This document shows, piece after piece, positions 55,618-64,000 of a DNA stretch of 64,000 nucleotides (position 1 is its first letter; the number at the start of each line of letters is the position of its first letter). Origin of the DNA: JAUILH01 sp964230215 (GTDB lineage Bacteria > Bacteroidota > Bacteroidia > Flavobacteriales_D > JAUILH01); NCBI GenBank assembly GCA_964230215.1, contig CAXRGQ010000007.1, forward strand, positions 62,001-126,000, given 5' to 3'. Under the pieces are notes generated by a model. That model made no database searches, was not told the DNA's origin, and saw only the letters and a list, made by a program, of their open reading frames with translations. Both the position numbers and the translations under genes were made by a program.

Positions 55618-58329
55618 TTATAGCTTTTTAGCTACTTCTTTTTCTTCGTATGCTTCTACAATATCACCTGGTTTGATATCGTTGAACTTATCGATATTCA
55701 GACCACACTCGTAACCATGCGTTACTTCTTTCACATCATCTTTGAAGCGTTTTAGAGAACCTAGTTCACCTGTGTAGATTACAATACCATCTCTAATAAC
55801 TCTCACAGAGTTGTTTCTATTGATCTTACCGTCTGTTACAAAACATCCAGCAATTGTACCCACTTTGGTGATTTTGAATGTTTCTCTAATCTCAGCTGTA
55901 CCCACAATCTCTTCTACAACATCTGGAGATAACATACCTTCCATCGCATCTTTAACTTCCTCGATTGCTTTGTAGATAATACTGTATAACCTGATTTCTA
56001 CTTCTTCATTCTCAGCCAGCTTTCTTGCCGATGATGTCGGTCTTACCTGGAATCCGACAATAATCGCATCAGAAGCTGTTGCAAGCAATACATCCGATTC
56101 GGTTATTGCACCAACACCTTTATGAATAATGTTCACCTGAATTTCTTCAGTCGATAATTTCTGAAGTGAATCAGAAAGTGCTTCAATCGAACCATCCACA
56201 TCACCTTTCACAATAACGTTTAGTTCCTGGAAGTCACCTAATGCTAATCGTCTTCCGATTTCATCCAGTGTTAAGTGTTTCTGCGTTCTTACACCTTGCT
56301 CACGTTGTAATTGCTCACGTTTAGATGCAATATCTTTTACTTCTCTTTCGTCATCTAGCACATGGAACTTATCTCCAGCGCTTGGCGCTCCGTTAAGACC
56401 TAGTACCTCAACTGGAATAGAAGGTCCAGCTTCTTTTATACGCTTACCACGTTCATTTTCCATAGCCTTAACCTTACCATAGTAACGTCCAGCTAAGACC
56501 ATATCTCCGACTCTAAGCGTTCCTGCTTCAACTAACATAGTGGTTACATAACCTCTACCTTTATCAAGGCTAGCTTCTACAACTGTACCAATCGCATTTT
56601 TATTCGGATTAGCTTTTAATTCAAGTAATTCCGCTTCAAGCAATACTTTTTCAAGTAATTCCTCAATATTAGTTCCTTGCTTTGCAGATATTTCCTGACA
56701 CTGGTACTTACCACCCCACTCTTCAACTAAGATATTCATAGCTGAAAGCTCTTCTCTTACTTTATCTGGGTTAGCACCAGGCTTATCAATCTTGTTAATT
56801 GCGAATACCATTGGCACACCAGCTGCCTGTGCGTGATTAATTGCTTCTTTCGTCTGAGGCATCACGTTATCATCTGCAGCCACTATAATAATCGCCACAT
56901 CCGTTACCTGAGCACCACGAGCTCTCATCGCTGTAAAGGCCTCATGTCCCGGTGTATCAAGGAATGTGATTGTTCTTCCATCCTCTAGCTTAACATTGTA
57001 AGCACCGATATGCTGTGTAATACCACCCGCTTCACCGTCAATTACATTTGCGCTACGCACATAATCCAGTAAAGATGTTTTACCGTGATCAACGTGACCC
57101 ATCACGGTAACAATTGGTGGACGATCTTTTAAGTCAGCTTCATCATCTTCCTCCAATACAATAGCATCAGATACCTCAGCTGAAACGAATTCAACCGTGT
57201 ATCCAAATTCTTCTGCTACAATAGTTAATGTCTCAGCATCCAATCGTTGGTTGATAGACACGAATATTCCGAGTGACATACAAGCAGAAATAACTTCTGT
57301 TGGCGATACACTCATCATCGTAGCCAATTCTGAAACCGTTACGAATTCTGTAAGCTTCAGTACTGACTTTTCTTCTTCTAACTTATCAAGTTCTTCCTGA
57401 TTCTTTTGCGCAACGGCATCTCTTTTAGCTCGTCTATTCTTAACAGCTTTAGATTTACCACCACCGCTAAGTCTTGCAAGTGTTTCCTTAATCTCCTTTT
57501 GGATTTCTTTTTCAGACACCTCTGGTTTAAGGTCGCCACCTTTTTTCTTCTTGTTCTTTCTTTGGTCTTCTTTTGCTTGTTTCTCAACGTTGACTTTCTT
57601 GATACGCTTTCTTTTGCGCTTCTTACTGTCATCGTTGTTAGAAGACTTTTGTTTTTCAACTGGAAGAACAATTTTACCCACCACCGTTGGACCGCTTAAC
57701 TTTCTAGTCTCAACCTTAATCGTCTCAACTGGTGCGTCAACTGAATCGTCTTTGTCTTTAGTAGGCTCTTTAGGCTTTTCTGTATCGCTCTTAGCCTCCT
57801 TTTTTGTCTCTTCAGATGCTTTTTCATCAGGCTTATCAGCCTTCTGCGTATCAGCAGTAGCCTTATCAGAGGCACCCACTTCCTTCGGTTCAGCAGCCTT
57901 CTCCTCAGGCTTTTCAGCTGGGGCTGGCACTTCCTTTTTCTTTCCTTTATCTAAATCGATTTTACCTACGACAGACACTTTAACCCCTTCATCTGCTTTA
58001 GCACGAATAGGTTCATCAGACTGCACGTTTTTTATCACGATTTCTTCTCCCTCTTCTTTTGATTTAGAAGAAGGCGCTGTTTCTTCCTCATCTTTTAGAG
58101 AGATTGATTCGCGTTTTTCACGAGAGAATGTCTTGCTTTTAGCCTTTTCACTAAGGTTGTAATCCGACTGAAACTCCTGTAATAGGATTTCATATAGGTT
58201 TTCCTCAATCTTAGTGTTCGGACTAGTTTCAATATCATGTCCTTGCGAGGACAAGTAATCCACGATTGTGGACAGCCCCACATTCAGTTCTTTCGCTACT
58301 TTACTTAATCTTTTTACCTTTCCTGCCAT
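55618..58329 (-). CDS. infB: translation initiation factor IF-2
   Basis: A 903-aa GTPase that brings initiator tRNA to the ribosome. The IF2-N domain is at residues 1-55. A long charged Lys/Glu/Pro linker runs to about residue 330, with poly-basic stretches such as SKKRKRKRIKK. The G domain begins with GHVDHGKTSLLDY near residue 411, followed by LDTPGHEAFTAMRARG and NKIDKP. The C-terminal domains end in a segment with GYECGLNIDKFNDIKPGD. It is the third gene of rimP-nusA-infB, with its own terminator. Confidence 0.97.
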   Translation of the reverse strand: MAGKVKRLSKVAKELNVGLSTIVDYLSSQGHDIETSPNTKIEENLYEILLQEFQSDYNLSEKAKSKTFSREKRESISLKDEEETAPSSKSKEEGEEIVIKNVQSDEPIRAKADEGVKVSVVGKIDLDKGKKKEVPAPAEKPEEKAAEPKEVGASDKATADTQKADKPDEKASEETKKEAKSDTEKPKEPTKDKDDSVDAPVETIKVETRKLSGPTVVGKIVLPVEKQKSSNNDDSKKRKRKRIKKVNVEKQAKEDQRKNKKKKGGDLKPEVSEKEIQKEIKETLARLSGGGKSKAVKNRRAKRDAVAQKNQEELDKLEEEKSVLKLTEFVTVSELATMMSVSPTEVISACMSLGIFVSINQRLDAETLTIVAEEFGYTVEFVSAEVSDAIVLEEDDEADLKDRPPIVTVMGHVDHGKTSLLDYVRSANVIDGEAGGITQHIGAYNVKLEDGRTITFLDTPGHEAFTAMRARGAQVTDVAIIIVAADDNVMPQTKEAINHAQAAGVPMVFAINKIDKPGANPDKVREELSAMNILVEEWGGKYQCQEISAKQGTNIEELLEKVLLEAELLELKANPNKNAIGTVVEASLDKGRGYVTTMLVEAGTLRVGDMVLAGRYYGKVKAMENERGKRIKEAGPSIPVEVLGLNGAPSAGDKFHVLDDEREVKDIASKREQLQREQGVRTQKHLTLDEIGRRLALGDFQELNVIVKGDVDGSIEALSDSLQKLSTEEIQVNIIHKGVGAITESDVLLATASDAIIVGFQVRPTSSARKLAENEEVEIRLYSIIYKAIEEVKDAMEGMLSPDVVEEIVGTAEIRETFKITKVGTIAGCFVTDGKINRNNSVRVIRDGIVIYTGELGSLKRFKDDVKEVTHGYECGLNIDKFNDIKPGDIVEAYEEKEVAKKL

Positions 58330-58390
58330 AGGATGTCTTATTCAATTTTGCCTTAACTAGGCTTGGGTTAAAATTAATCGTTTAATCGAT

Positions 58391-59626
58391 TTATTCAAAT
58401 TCGGACTTCAGTATCTTAACAACTTCTGCAACAGTTTCAACTTCTAAGTCAGTTCTTTTTACCAAGTCTTCTTGAGACATTTCAAGAACCGCTTTAGCTG
58501 AATCTAAACCAATTGCCTTAAGCTCATCTAAGATCCATCCATCTATTTCATCTGCAAACTCTTCTAAGTCAACATCTTCGATATCTTCCATATCCTCACG
58601 ATACACATCTATCTCTAAATCAACCAATTTGCTCGCCAATTTTATATTGTGTCCACCTTTACCAATTGCAAGGGATACTTGATCTGGCTTAAGGAAAACT
58701 TCTGCTCTTTTAGTTTCCTCATTAATCTCTACTGAGGTTATTTTAGCTGGGCTAAGCGCACGAGTAATTAACAACTGCATATTGCTCGTGTAATTAATTA
58801 CGTCAATATTCTCGTTTCTTAACTCTCTTACGATACCGTGAATACGAGAACCCTTCATACCAACACATGCTCCAACTGGATCAATTCTATCATCATAACT
58901 TTCAACCGCAACTTTTGCTCTTTCACCTGGTTCGCGTACAATCTTTTTAATGGTAATAAGCCCATCAAATACTTCAGGAACTTCTAACTCGAACAATCTT
59001 TCTAAGAATTGAGGTGCTGTTCTAGACAGAATTACAACTGGCGTGTTATTACGCATATCCACTCTGTAAACAACCGCTCTTACTGTATCTCCTTTCTTGA
59101 AATAATCCGTTGGAATTTGTTCTTGTTTTGGAAGGATCAACTCGTTGCCTTCATCATCTAAAACAAGAATTTCTCTTTTCCATATTTGATATACTTCACC
59201 AGTAATGATCTCACCAATTCTTTCTTTATACTTCTTGTAGATGTTGTCTTTTTCAAGTTCCAAGATTCTTCCTACAAGATTTTGTCTCAATGCCAATACG
59301 TTTCTTCTACCAAAGTCTAATATTTTGATCTCTTCTGAAACTTCTTCTCCCACTTCAAAATCAGGTTCTATCTTAATTGCGTCAGAGTAAGCGATTTCCA
59401 AATATGGATCTTCCACTTCACCATCTGGCACAATCTCTTTATTAACCCATATTTCAAGGTCACCTTTGTCTGGGTTGATGATAACATCAATATGATCATC
59501 AGTACCAAATTTCTTTTTGAGCATGCTTCTAAATACATCCTCAAGGATTCCCATCATTGTGGCTCTATCAATATTCTTGAATTCTTTGAACTCACCAAAT
59601 GATTCTATGAGATTTAAATTGTCCAT
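58391..59626 (-). CDS. nusA: transcription termination/antitermination factor NusA
   Basis: A 411-aa protein with the NusA N-terminal domain (about 1-125), S1 domain (about 130-205), then KH domains with PVGACVGMKGSRIHGIVREL and VSLAIGKGGHNIKLASKL. A C-terminal helical domain (about 345-411) reads LKAIGLDSAKAVLEMSQEDL and is shorter than the two repeats of E. coli. It is between rimP (6-bp gap) and infB (61-bp gap), the standard order. Confidence 0.97.
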   Translation of the reverse strand: MDNLNLIESFGEFKEFKNIDRATMMGILEDVFRSMLKKKFGTDDHIDVIINPDKGDLEIWVNKEIVPDGEVEDPYLEIAYSDAIKIEPDFEVGEEVSEEIKILDFGRRNVLALRQNLVGRILELEKDNIYKKYKERIGEIITGEVYQIWKREILVLDDEGNELILPKQEQIPTDYFKKGDTVRAVVYRVDMRNNTPVVILSRTAPQFLERLFELEVPEVFDGLITIKKIVREPGERAKVAVESYDDRIDPVGACVGMKGSRIHGIVRELRNENIDVINYTSNMQLLITRALSPAKITSVEINEETKRAEVFLKPDQVSLAIGKGGHNIKLASKLVDLEIDVYREDMEDIEDVDLEEFADEIDGWILDELKAIGLDSAKAVLEMSQEDLVKRTDLEVETVAEVVKILKSEFE

Positions 59627-59632
59627 TTTTAT

Positions 59633-60109
59633 TTATTTAAAAGATATAATAAGCTTTGTTTGTTTTATGTCATTGTATGAAAACGCGTGCGTTTTCACTA
59701 TTTTTTCCTTTTTCTTTTTGCCTTCTACTCTTTCCTTTGTGATAGTTTGAAGCTGAAATTGATCTTCATTCGCATCTATCAACTCGCCTTCTAATCTAGT
59801 GCCATCATTTGTAAGCACTTTTACATTCTTGCCGATATACTTTTTGTATTGTTTCCAAACCATAAAGCCTTTATCAACACCTGGCGAGCTAACCTCTAGC
59901 GAAAAATCCTCCACTTCTCTATCAAGATTGTGCTCTATATTTCTACTAATCGAGATACAATCTTCTACGGCAACTCCTCTGGTTTCATTATCAACCGCAA
60001 CAAAAATCGCATTCCCTGCAGATACCGTTATATCTACCAAATAGCAGCCATTATCGAGTTCATCGATACGTTCTTGCGCTAACTTTTCTACCAGTTTTTT
60101 GTCAATCAT
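59633..60109 (-). CDS. rimP: ribosome maturation factor RimP
   Basis: A 158-aa 30S assembly factor. The N-terminal domain shows CISISRNIEHNLDREVEDFSLEVSSPGVDK (the family core), and the C-terminal domain has the small SH3-like pattern. It is the first gene of rimP-nusA-infB. Its ATG lies about a dozen bases downstream of the terminator of the upstream repeat-protein gene, so the operon either starts right there or is reached by read-through. Confidence 0.94.
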   Translation of the reverse strand: MIDKKLVEKLAQERIDELDNGCYLVDITVSAGNAIFVAVDNETRGVAVEDCISISRNIEHNLDREVEDFSLEVSSPGVDKGFMVWKQYKKYIGKNVKVLTNDGTRLEGELIDANEDQFQLQTITKERVEGKKKKEKIVKTHAFSYNDIKQTKLIISFK

Positions 60110-60113
60110 ATGG

Positions 60114-60146
60114 GCAAAAAATGAGGGGACTTATGTCCCCTCTCTG
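60114..60146 (-). terminator. intrinsic terminator of the YwqK/MORN-repeat gene
   Basis: An 8-bp perfect GC-rich stem (60123-60130 with 60135-60142), loop TTAT, followed on the minus strand by six T residues just before the rimP start. Confidence 0.88.
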
Positions 60147-60202
60147 TTTTACTAGTTATGTTTAACTGGCACAAATATAGCTAAAAATGCTAATTTGACA
60201 AA

Positions 60203-62122
60203 CTATTTATACTTGTACTTTTTCCCTTCTAATTCGTCTTTGTGTAAAACACCGTTTTTATAGACTTTGTGAGATATTACCTTTCCTCGTTTATTGTAGA
60301 CTTTCATATCTCCGTGTTTAATACCATCCTTGTAGGTAATTTCACTCACCAGCTTTCCTTTTAAAGTATAATTCTTACTTGGACCATGTAACTTACCGTC
60401 CTTGTAGGATATTTCAACCCCAACCACTTTACCTCCAGGATTATAGTGCACCCACACGCCTTGTTTCTTACCTTCATCGTAGTTTCCTTCTGTAGTTTTT
60501 TGCTTATCCTTTTGGCTATATGTGGTCCAGTGGCCGTGCTTTCTTGAGTACTCATATTCATTGGCACTCACATGTTCACTGTAGTCTACTCCCAAATCTT
60601 CGTAAGCTGTGGAAAGCGCATTCTTTCTTTTAAATATTTTGAAATCGCCTTCCTCGTATAAGGAACCGTCTTCAAAATAATATTTCCAATGTCCCGTCTC
60701 TAAATCGTTCTTTCTTTGTCCTTCATAACGAGTTTTTCCTGATGAGTACCAACCTTTCCATGGGCCATCCATCTTTCCAAGCTTAAATGAACCTTCATCC
60801 ATTAATTGGCCATTTTCATACCACGACTTCCAAATCCCATCTTCAAGGCCTTTAGAGAACACACCTTCATTTACTTTTTTACCATCCACATAATAGGTAG
60901 TCCACAGTCCTTCTCTTAAACCAGCAAGAAAGCCGCCCTCTTTCCATAACTCTCCAGTTTCGAAATAAAACTTCCAATCACCTGTCTTTAAATCATCTTC
61001 AAAATATCCAACGGCTTCTAGTTTACCATCGGGAAACCAGCTCTCCCACTTCCCAGTCTTTTTATCATTTTTATAATACCCCTTAGAAGCCAATTGACCG
61101 TTTAGGTGCCATTGTTTCCACTCACCTTCTCTGGCATCATCTACAAAATCTCCTTTTAAATCTGGTGAGCCATCATTTGCGAACCATTCCCAAGTACCTG
61201 TCTTTGCGCCTTCATTGTATTGCCCTTTAACCTGAACCTGACCTTTAACGTAGGTTTGATCACCATCTTTAATCACTTCAGAATCGCCATGAAGGAACAT
61301 CCGTTCAAAATAACCATGCAGTTCGTCCTCTTTATAATTGGCAAGTCTTACTAATCTTCCGTTAAAGTGCCAGTACTTCCAAGTTCCTGATTTAAGACCA
61401 TTAACATACGTACCAAAAACACTTGGATTTCCATTACTGTGATATTCCTCAAAATCACCATTGGGTAAGCCATTTTTGTAGGTATACTTCTCTTTTAGTT
61501 TTGCGCCCTTTGGTAATACATAGCCCTTGTTTTCTAATAGTTTATAGGCTTGATGGTATTCCATTTTAATCCCATTTCCGTTTTTCACCATGTGTTTACC
61601 ATCTCTTGAATAGTATTCCATAAGGTGCGGAATTGAATCAATATACTCCTCAATAATGTTAGGCGAACCATCTGGGTATTTATATTCCCATGTACCTACT
61701 TTTCTTGAATGCTCCCAGTATCCCTTTTCAATTAACTTTCCATCATAATTCCACGCCCTAAATAAGCTATCTTGTACTCCCCAATAGAAGAAACCCTCAT
61801 TCTTCTTCTTACCGTTATCATGATACTGTACTACTTTTCCGTGGAGATATCCCCGAACATAATGGGCAATCTCTGTAATTTCTCCTTTCTTATCATAAAA
61901 GTACCAATCGCCCATTTTCTTTCCTAAGTCGGAAAAACCTGAACCATTTACTCTTCCTCTTGCACTGATCATTGTGCTGTCCTCGTCGTAATAATAAACG
62001 ACTTCTTCGCCTTGAACGTTGTCTTTTGGCCTCTCGATTGCGCCGTTACCTCCTGGTTGTGCTATAGAAACACTTGTACCAAGCAGCATAATCGATAAAA
62101 AGAGAAATTTAGTTTTATACAT
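60203..62122 (-). CDS. secreted YwqK/MORN-type repeat protein
   Basis: A 639-aa protein with a signal peptide (about 1-21, ending VSIAQ). The mature protein is nearly all repeats of 20-25 residues of the form G-x-W-x-x-W-x-x-x-G-x-L-x-x-x-G-x-Y, about twenty in all, as in YwqK-family antitoxin-like and MORN_2 proteins. These are beta-hairpin repeats that stack into an extended sheet, and serve as binding surfaces. Between residues about 505 and 540 a non-repeat insert interrupts the series. The C-terminus is highly basic (EGKKYKYK). The family name includes antitoxin, but no toxin gene is adjacent, so I do not call it one. The ligand is unknown. Confidence 0.83.
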   Translation of the reverse strand: MYKTKFLFLSIMLLGTSVSIAQPGGNGAIERPKDNVQGEEVVYYYDEDSTMISARGRVNGSGFSDLGKKMGDWYFYDKKGEITEIAHYVRGYLHGKVVQYHDNGKKKNEGFFYWGVQDSLFRAWNYDGKLIEKGYWEHSRKVGTWEYKYPDGSPNIIEEYIDSIPHLMEYYSRDGKHMVKNGNGIKMEYHQAYKLLENKGYVLPKGAKLKEKYTYKNGLPNGDFEEYHSNGNPSVFGTYVNGLKSGTWKYWHFNGRLVRLANYKEDELHGYFERMFLHGDSEVIKDGDQTYVKGQVQVKGQYNEGAKTGTWEWFANDGSPDLKGDFVDDAREGEWKQWHLNGQLASKGYYKNDKKTGKWESWFPDGKLEAVGYFEDDLKTGDWKFYFETGELWKEGGFLAGLREGLWTTYYVDGKKVNEGVFSKGLEDGIWKSWYENGQLMDEGSFKLGKMDGPWKGWYSSGKTRYEGQRKNDLETGHWKYYFEDGSLYEEGDFKIFKRKNALSTAYEDLGVDYSEHVSANEYEYSRKHGHWTTYSQKDKQKTTEGNYDEGKKQGVWVHYNPGGKVVGVEISYKDGKLHGPSKNYTLKGKLVSEITYKDGIKHGDMKVYNKRGKVISHKVYKNGVLHKDELEGKKYKYK

Positions 62123-62209
62123 ATTGGGCTAAATTACAATCCGATTCCATTGAATGAGAAATGTGTATCAAGAATTAATCCACACTTATAATTGAAAAAT
62201 CTAAAGAGG

Positions 62210-62869
62210 TTACAGTGTGAGGATTCCTTTGACTAAAAAAATCACACCACCAATTAAGAAAGCAACTCCTGTAAATATGTTGATTCGCTCAATTATTGAT
62301 TGCTTTAGAAACTTCCTTAAATAGGCCGCCCCAAAGATTTTCATCACATCAATTGAGAAGAATGTAATCAGCAATGCGGTAAAGAAAATGAAAATATCTT
62401 GCCCATCACCATCAAAATCTGCCGCAGCAATTACCATCACACTTAACCAATAAATAAGGACAGATGGATTCATCATATTTAGAAAGAAACCTTTGAGGAT
62501 ACTAACCGATTCACTTTTACCTTTTACCTTTTTAACTTTCTTTCCTGCGTCAATCATTCCAGAGTCAATAGCTCCTGTGTCGACAGATTTACCAGATTTT
62601 AATAAATAAGCTAATCCAAAAAGAATAAATATAGAGCCCGCGATAATGCCCATGAGCGCTTCCTCATGTGTTAAAAACTCAAGTTGATCAAGAAAAATAT
62701 AGCTTAAAACTATGCAGCTTAAGTCGCTAAAGAAGATCCCTAAATCTACATATAAAGCTTGTTTTGTCCCCTTGGTAATACTTACTTCAATTAGGTACAT
62801 AAACACCGGGCCAATAAGAATACTGAGTAAAAGTCCGAATGATATGCCCTTCAATATTACTTCTAACAA
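62210..62869 (-). CDS. LysE/RhtB-family amino acid exporter
   Basis: A 219-aa protein with six predicted helices of the LysE family, which exports amino acids or small derivatives by proton exchange. It begins LLSILIGPVFMYLIEVSI, the family start with the glycine-proline pair. A charged loop (about residues 92-120) contains MIDAGKKVKKVKGK. The start appears to be a TTG at 62869, because the only early ATG (Met23) would remove the first helix. It lies two bases after the GH3 stop and is thus co-translated with it. The transported compound is unknown. Confidence 0.86.
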   Translation of the reverse strand: MLEVILKGISFGLLLSILIGPVFMYLIEVSITKGTKQALYVDLGIFFSDLSCIVLSYIFLDQLEFLTHEEALMGIIAGSIFILFGLAYLLKSGKSVDTGAIDSGMIDAGKKVKKVKGKSESVSILKGFFLNMMNPSVLIYWLSVMVIAAADFDGDGQDIFIFFTALLITFFSIDVMKIFGAAYLRKFLKQSIIERINIFTGVAFLIGGVIFLVKGILTL

Positions 62870-62871
62870 AA

Positions 62872-63999
62872 CTACTTAGCTATAAATTCAGTCCAGTTAG
62901 CGTGTAAAGTTTTATTGAGTACTCTAGGGAATTTACTTTGACCACCAATTTTTCCTCTACTCTCCATCCATTTGTAGAACGTATCTACTGGTAAAGCCTG
63001 TACAAAAATCTCTTTTAACGCGTGGTCTCTCTCAGTTCCATAGTCGTCATTCAGTTCGCGTAGATGAGCATCAATCCTTTCCTTCACTTTGTTTGTGTCT
63101 ATATTGATATTGTCCACACCTATGTACCACTGGTGGGCAAAAGATCCATCATACGGCACACCTGCAACAGTGAATTCATTTATAGTAACTCCCAGCTCCG
63201 CGGATGTTTTGGAAATCGCCATATTCATATTATCCACTGACAAATGCTCTCCGCATAAACTTAAGAAGTGTTTGGTGCGACCAGTTATTATAAGTTCAAA
63301 ATTATCTAGGTTGGTAAACTTAATCGTATCCCCGATAAGGTACCTCCAAACGCCTGAGCAAGTCGAGATAAGCAGTGCGTAATCAACACCTTCTTTCACT
63401 TTATGAATTGAAAGAATTTCTGGATTATCGACTAGTTCACCATCTTTAAAATTGTCTTCGTTAAAAGGAATAAACTCAAAGAAAATACCTTTATCCAGCA
63501 CTAACTGCATTGATCCATTGCTTGTACAATTTTCAAATGCCATAAAGCCCTCGGATGCCAGATAGGTATCTAAATAGAGCATATCCGGTCTAAAGTACTT
63601 TTTAATACTTTCTTGATATGGACTAAACGCCACACCCCCGTGCACATAAATTCTTAGGTTAGGCCAAACTTCATGTACAGTGTCCACTCTGTAGTGATGC
63701 TGAATACGCTCACATAAAAGTTGTACCCATGCAGGTACGCCTCCAATAATTCCAATGTCCCATTTATGCGCGTTCTTAGTAATGCTATCCAGTTTTTGCT
63801 CCCAATCTTTTAAAGCAGCAATCTTTTTGTTGGGTTTTCTGAATCTATAAAACCATCGTGGCACTTGCGTAGCAAGAATTCCTGACAGGTCACCTTCATA
63901 ATGCTGTCCTACCTTTGCGAGATCGGCTGAACCGCCAACCATCAATAATTGTTTCGTGTAGAATTCCTTTGGCATGCCAAAGTCATACATACAAAACAT
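62872..63999 (-). CDS. GH3 auxin-responsive promoter family protein (5' partial)
   Basis: The C-terminal 375 residues of a GH3-fold acyl-adenylating enzyme; the family is usually near 500 aa, so about 130 N-terminal residues lie beyond the window edge. Visible landmarks are WDIGIIGGVPAWVQLLCERI, VHGGVAFSPYQESI, YLDTYLASEGFMAFE (the Ser-Glu-Gly region that binds acyl-adenylate), IGDTIKFTNLDNFE and a C-terminal LSLCGEHLSVDNM with the DGR-like hinge. Plant members join amino acids to jasmonate or auxin; bacterial functions are not established. It lies two bases upstream of the LysE-type exporter gene. Confidence 0.88.
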   Translation of the reverse strand: MFCMYDFGMPKEFYTKQLLMVGGSADLAKVGQHYEGDLSGILATQVPRWFYRFRKPNKKIAALKDWEQKLDSITKNAHKWDIGIIGGVPAWVQLLCERIQHHYRVDTVHEVWPNLRIYVHGGVAFSPYQESIKKYFRPDMLYLDTYLASEGFMAFENCTSNGSMQLVLDKGIFFEFIPFNEDNFKDGELVDNPEILSIHKVKEGVDYALLISTCSGVWRYLIGDTIKFTNLDNFELIITGRTKHFLSLCGEHLSVDNMNMAISKTSAELGVTINEFTVAGVPYDGSFAHQWYIGVDNINIDTNKVKERIDAHLRELNDDYGTERDHALKEIFVQALPVDTFYKWMESRGKIGGQSKFPRVLNKTLHANWTEFIAK

Positions 64000-64000
64000 T

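Noticed and set aside
57551..58162. A 203-residue open frame on the plus strand
   Set aside because: It is antisense to the Lys/Glu-rich linker of infB; such compositional bias leaves the complementary frame open and Ser/Phe-rich. infB is certain there.
60203..62122. Reading the repeat protein as an antitoxin
   Set aside because: The family label comes from YwqK; there is no toxin gene beside it, and it has a signal peptide.
62872..63999. The ATG at 63999 as the true start of the GH3 gene
   Set aside because: It is at the window edge and the protein would lack about 130 N-terminal residues of the fold, so the real start is outside.
1..64000. CRISPR arrays, insertion sequences, tRNA or rRNA genes
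   Set aside because: I saw no spaced direct repeats, transposase motifs or conserved RNA gene sequences in the intergenic regions.

Overview
The window looks like a chromosomal segment of a free-living, probably aerobic member of the Bacteroidota, most likely in or near the Flavobacteriia. The evidence is type IX secretion (T9SS) C-terminal domains of two kinds, SprB-type repeats, PorV-like and SusC/CarboxypepD_reg-type TonB receptor proteins, a complete alternative complex III (ActA to ActF) joined to cytochrome c oxidase genes, A+T-rich DNA, weak Shine-Dalgarno signals and a TAnnTTTG-type -7 element ahead of actA. I saw no rRNA, tRNA, CRISPR array or insertion sequence. Genes are densely packed and mostly on the minus strand.

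Layout. 1-4.3 kb: the end of a short-chain fatty acid transporter, then a tight minus-strand cluster of a flippase-like membrane protein, a family 2 glycosyltransferase and a DppC-like permease. 4.3-5.9 kb: ruvC, a HIT protein and greA. 5.9-15 kb: a three-gene outer-membrane/secretion operon (1243-aa TonB-dependent receptor, 1388-aa secreted protein, PorV/PorQ-like barrel). 15-24.2 kb: an ATP-grasp ligase, hisS-hutH-membrane protein, an HD phosphohydrolase, two tandem FGE-sulfatase-fold secreted proteins, a secreted protein and a T9SS trypsin-like protease. 24.4-29 kb: a 961-aa SprB/PKD protein with a type B sorting domain and an unknown secreted protein. 29-34.9 kb: a beta-oxidation operon (MarR regulator, FadB-type bifunctional enzyme, thiolase, acyl-CoA dehydrogenase). 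35-39.5 kb: a uracil-DNA glycosylase family protein and a polysaccharide set (flippase, chain-length protein, ligase/polymerase). 39.6-41.9 kb: a lipoprotein, ruvB and a small outer-membrane protein. 41.9-54.2 kb: the actABCDEF-ctaC-ctaD respiratory operon. 54.8-60.1 kb: a SPOR-like protein and the rimP-nusA-infB operon. 60.2-64 kb: a YwqK/MORN-repeat protein, a LysE-type exporter and a GH3 enzyme cut by the window edge.

How they work together. The respiratory operon encodes quinol oxidation by alternative complex III and electron delivery to an aa3-type oxidase in one transcription unit. The fad operon feeds reduced carriers and acetyl-CoA into it and is probably controlled by its own MarR repressor, for which a perfect palindrome lies upstream. 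Several units are bounded by clear intrinsic terminators, usually on the minus strand.

The least explained items are the TonB receptor/1388-aa protein/PorV-like triplet, a 144-nt rod-shaped inverted-repeat structure in the 630-bp gap before actA (6S-like RNA or dispersed repeat), the GH3-LysE pair, and the tandem FGE-fold proteins. Functions given for these are inferences.
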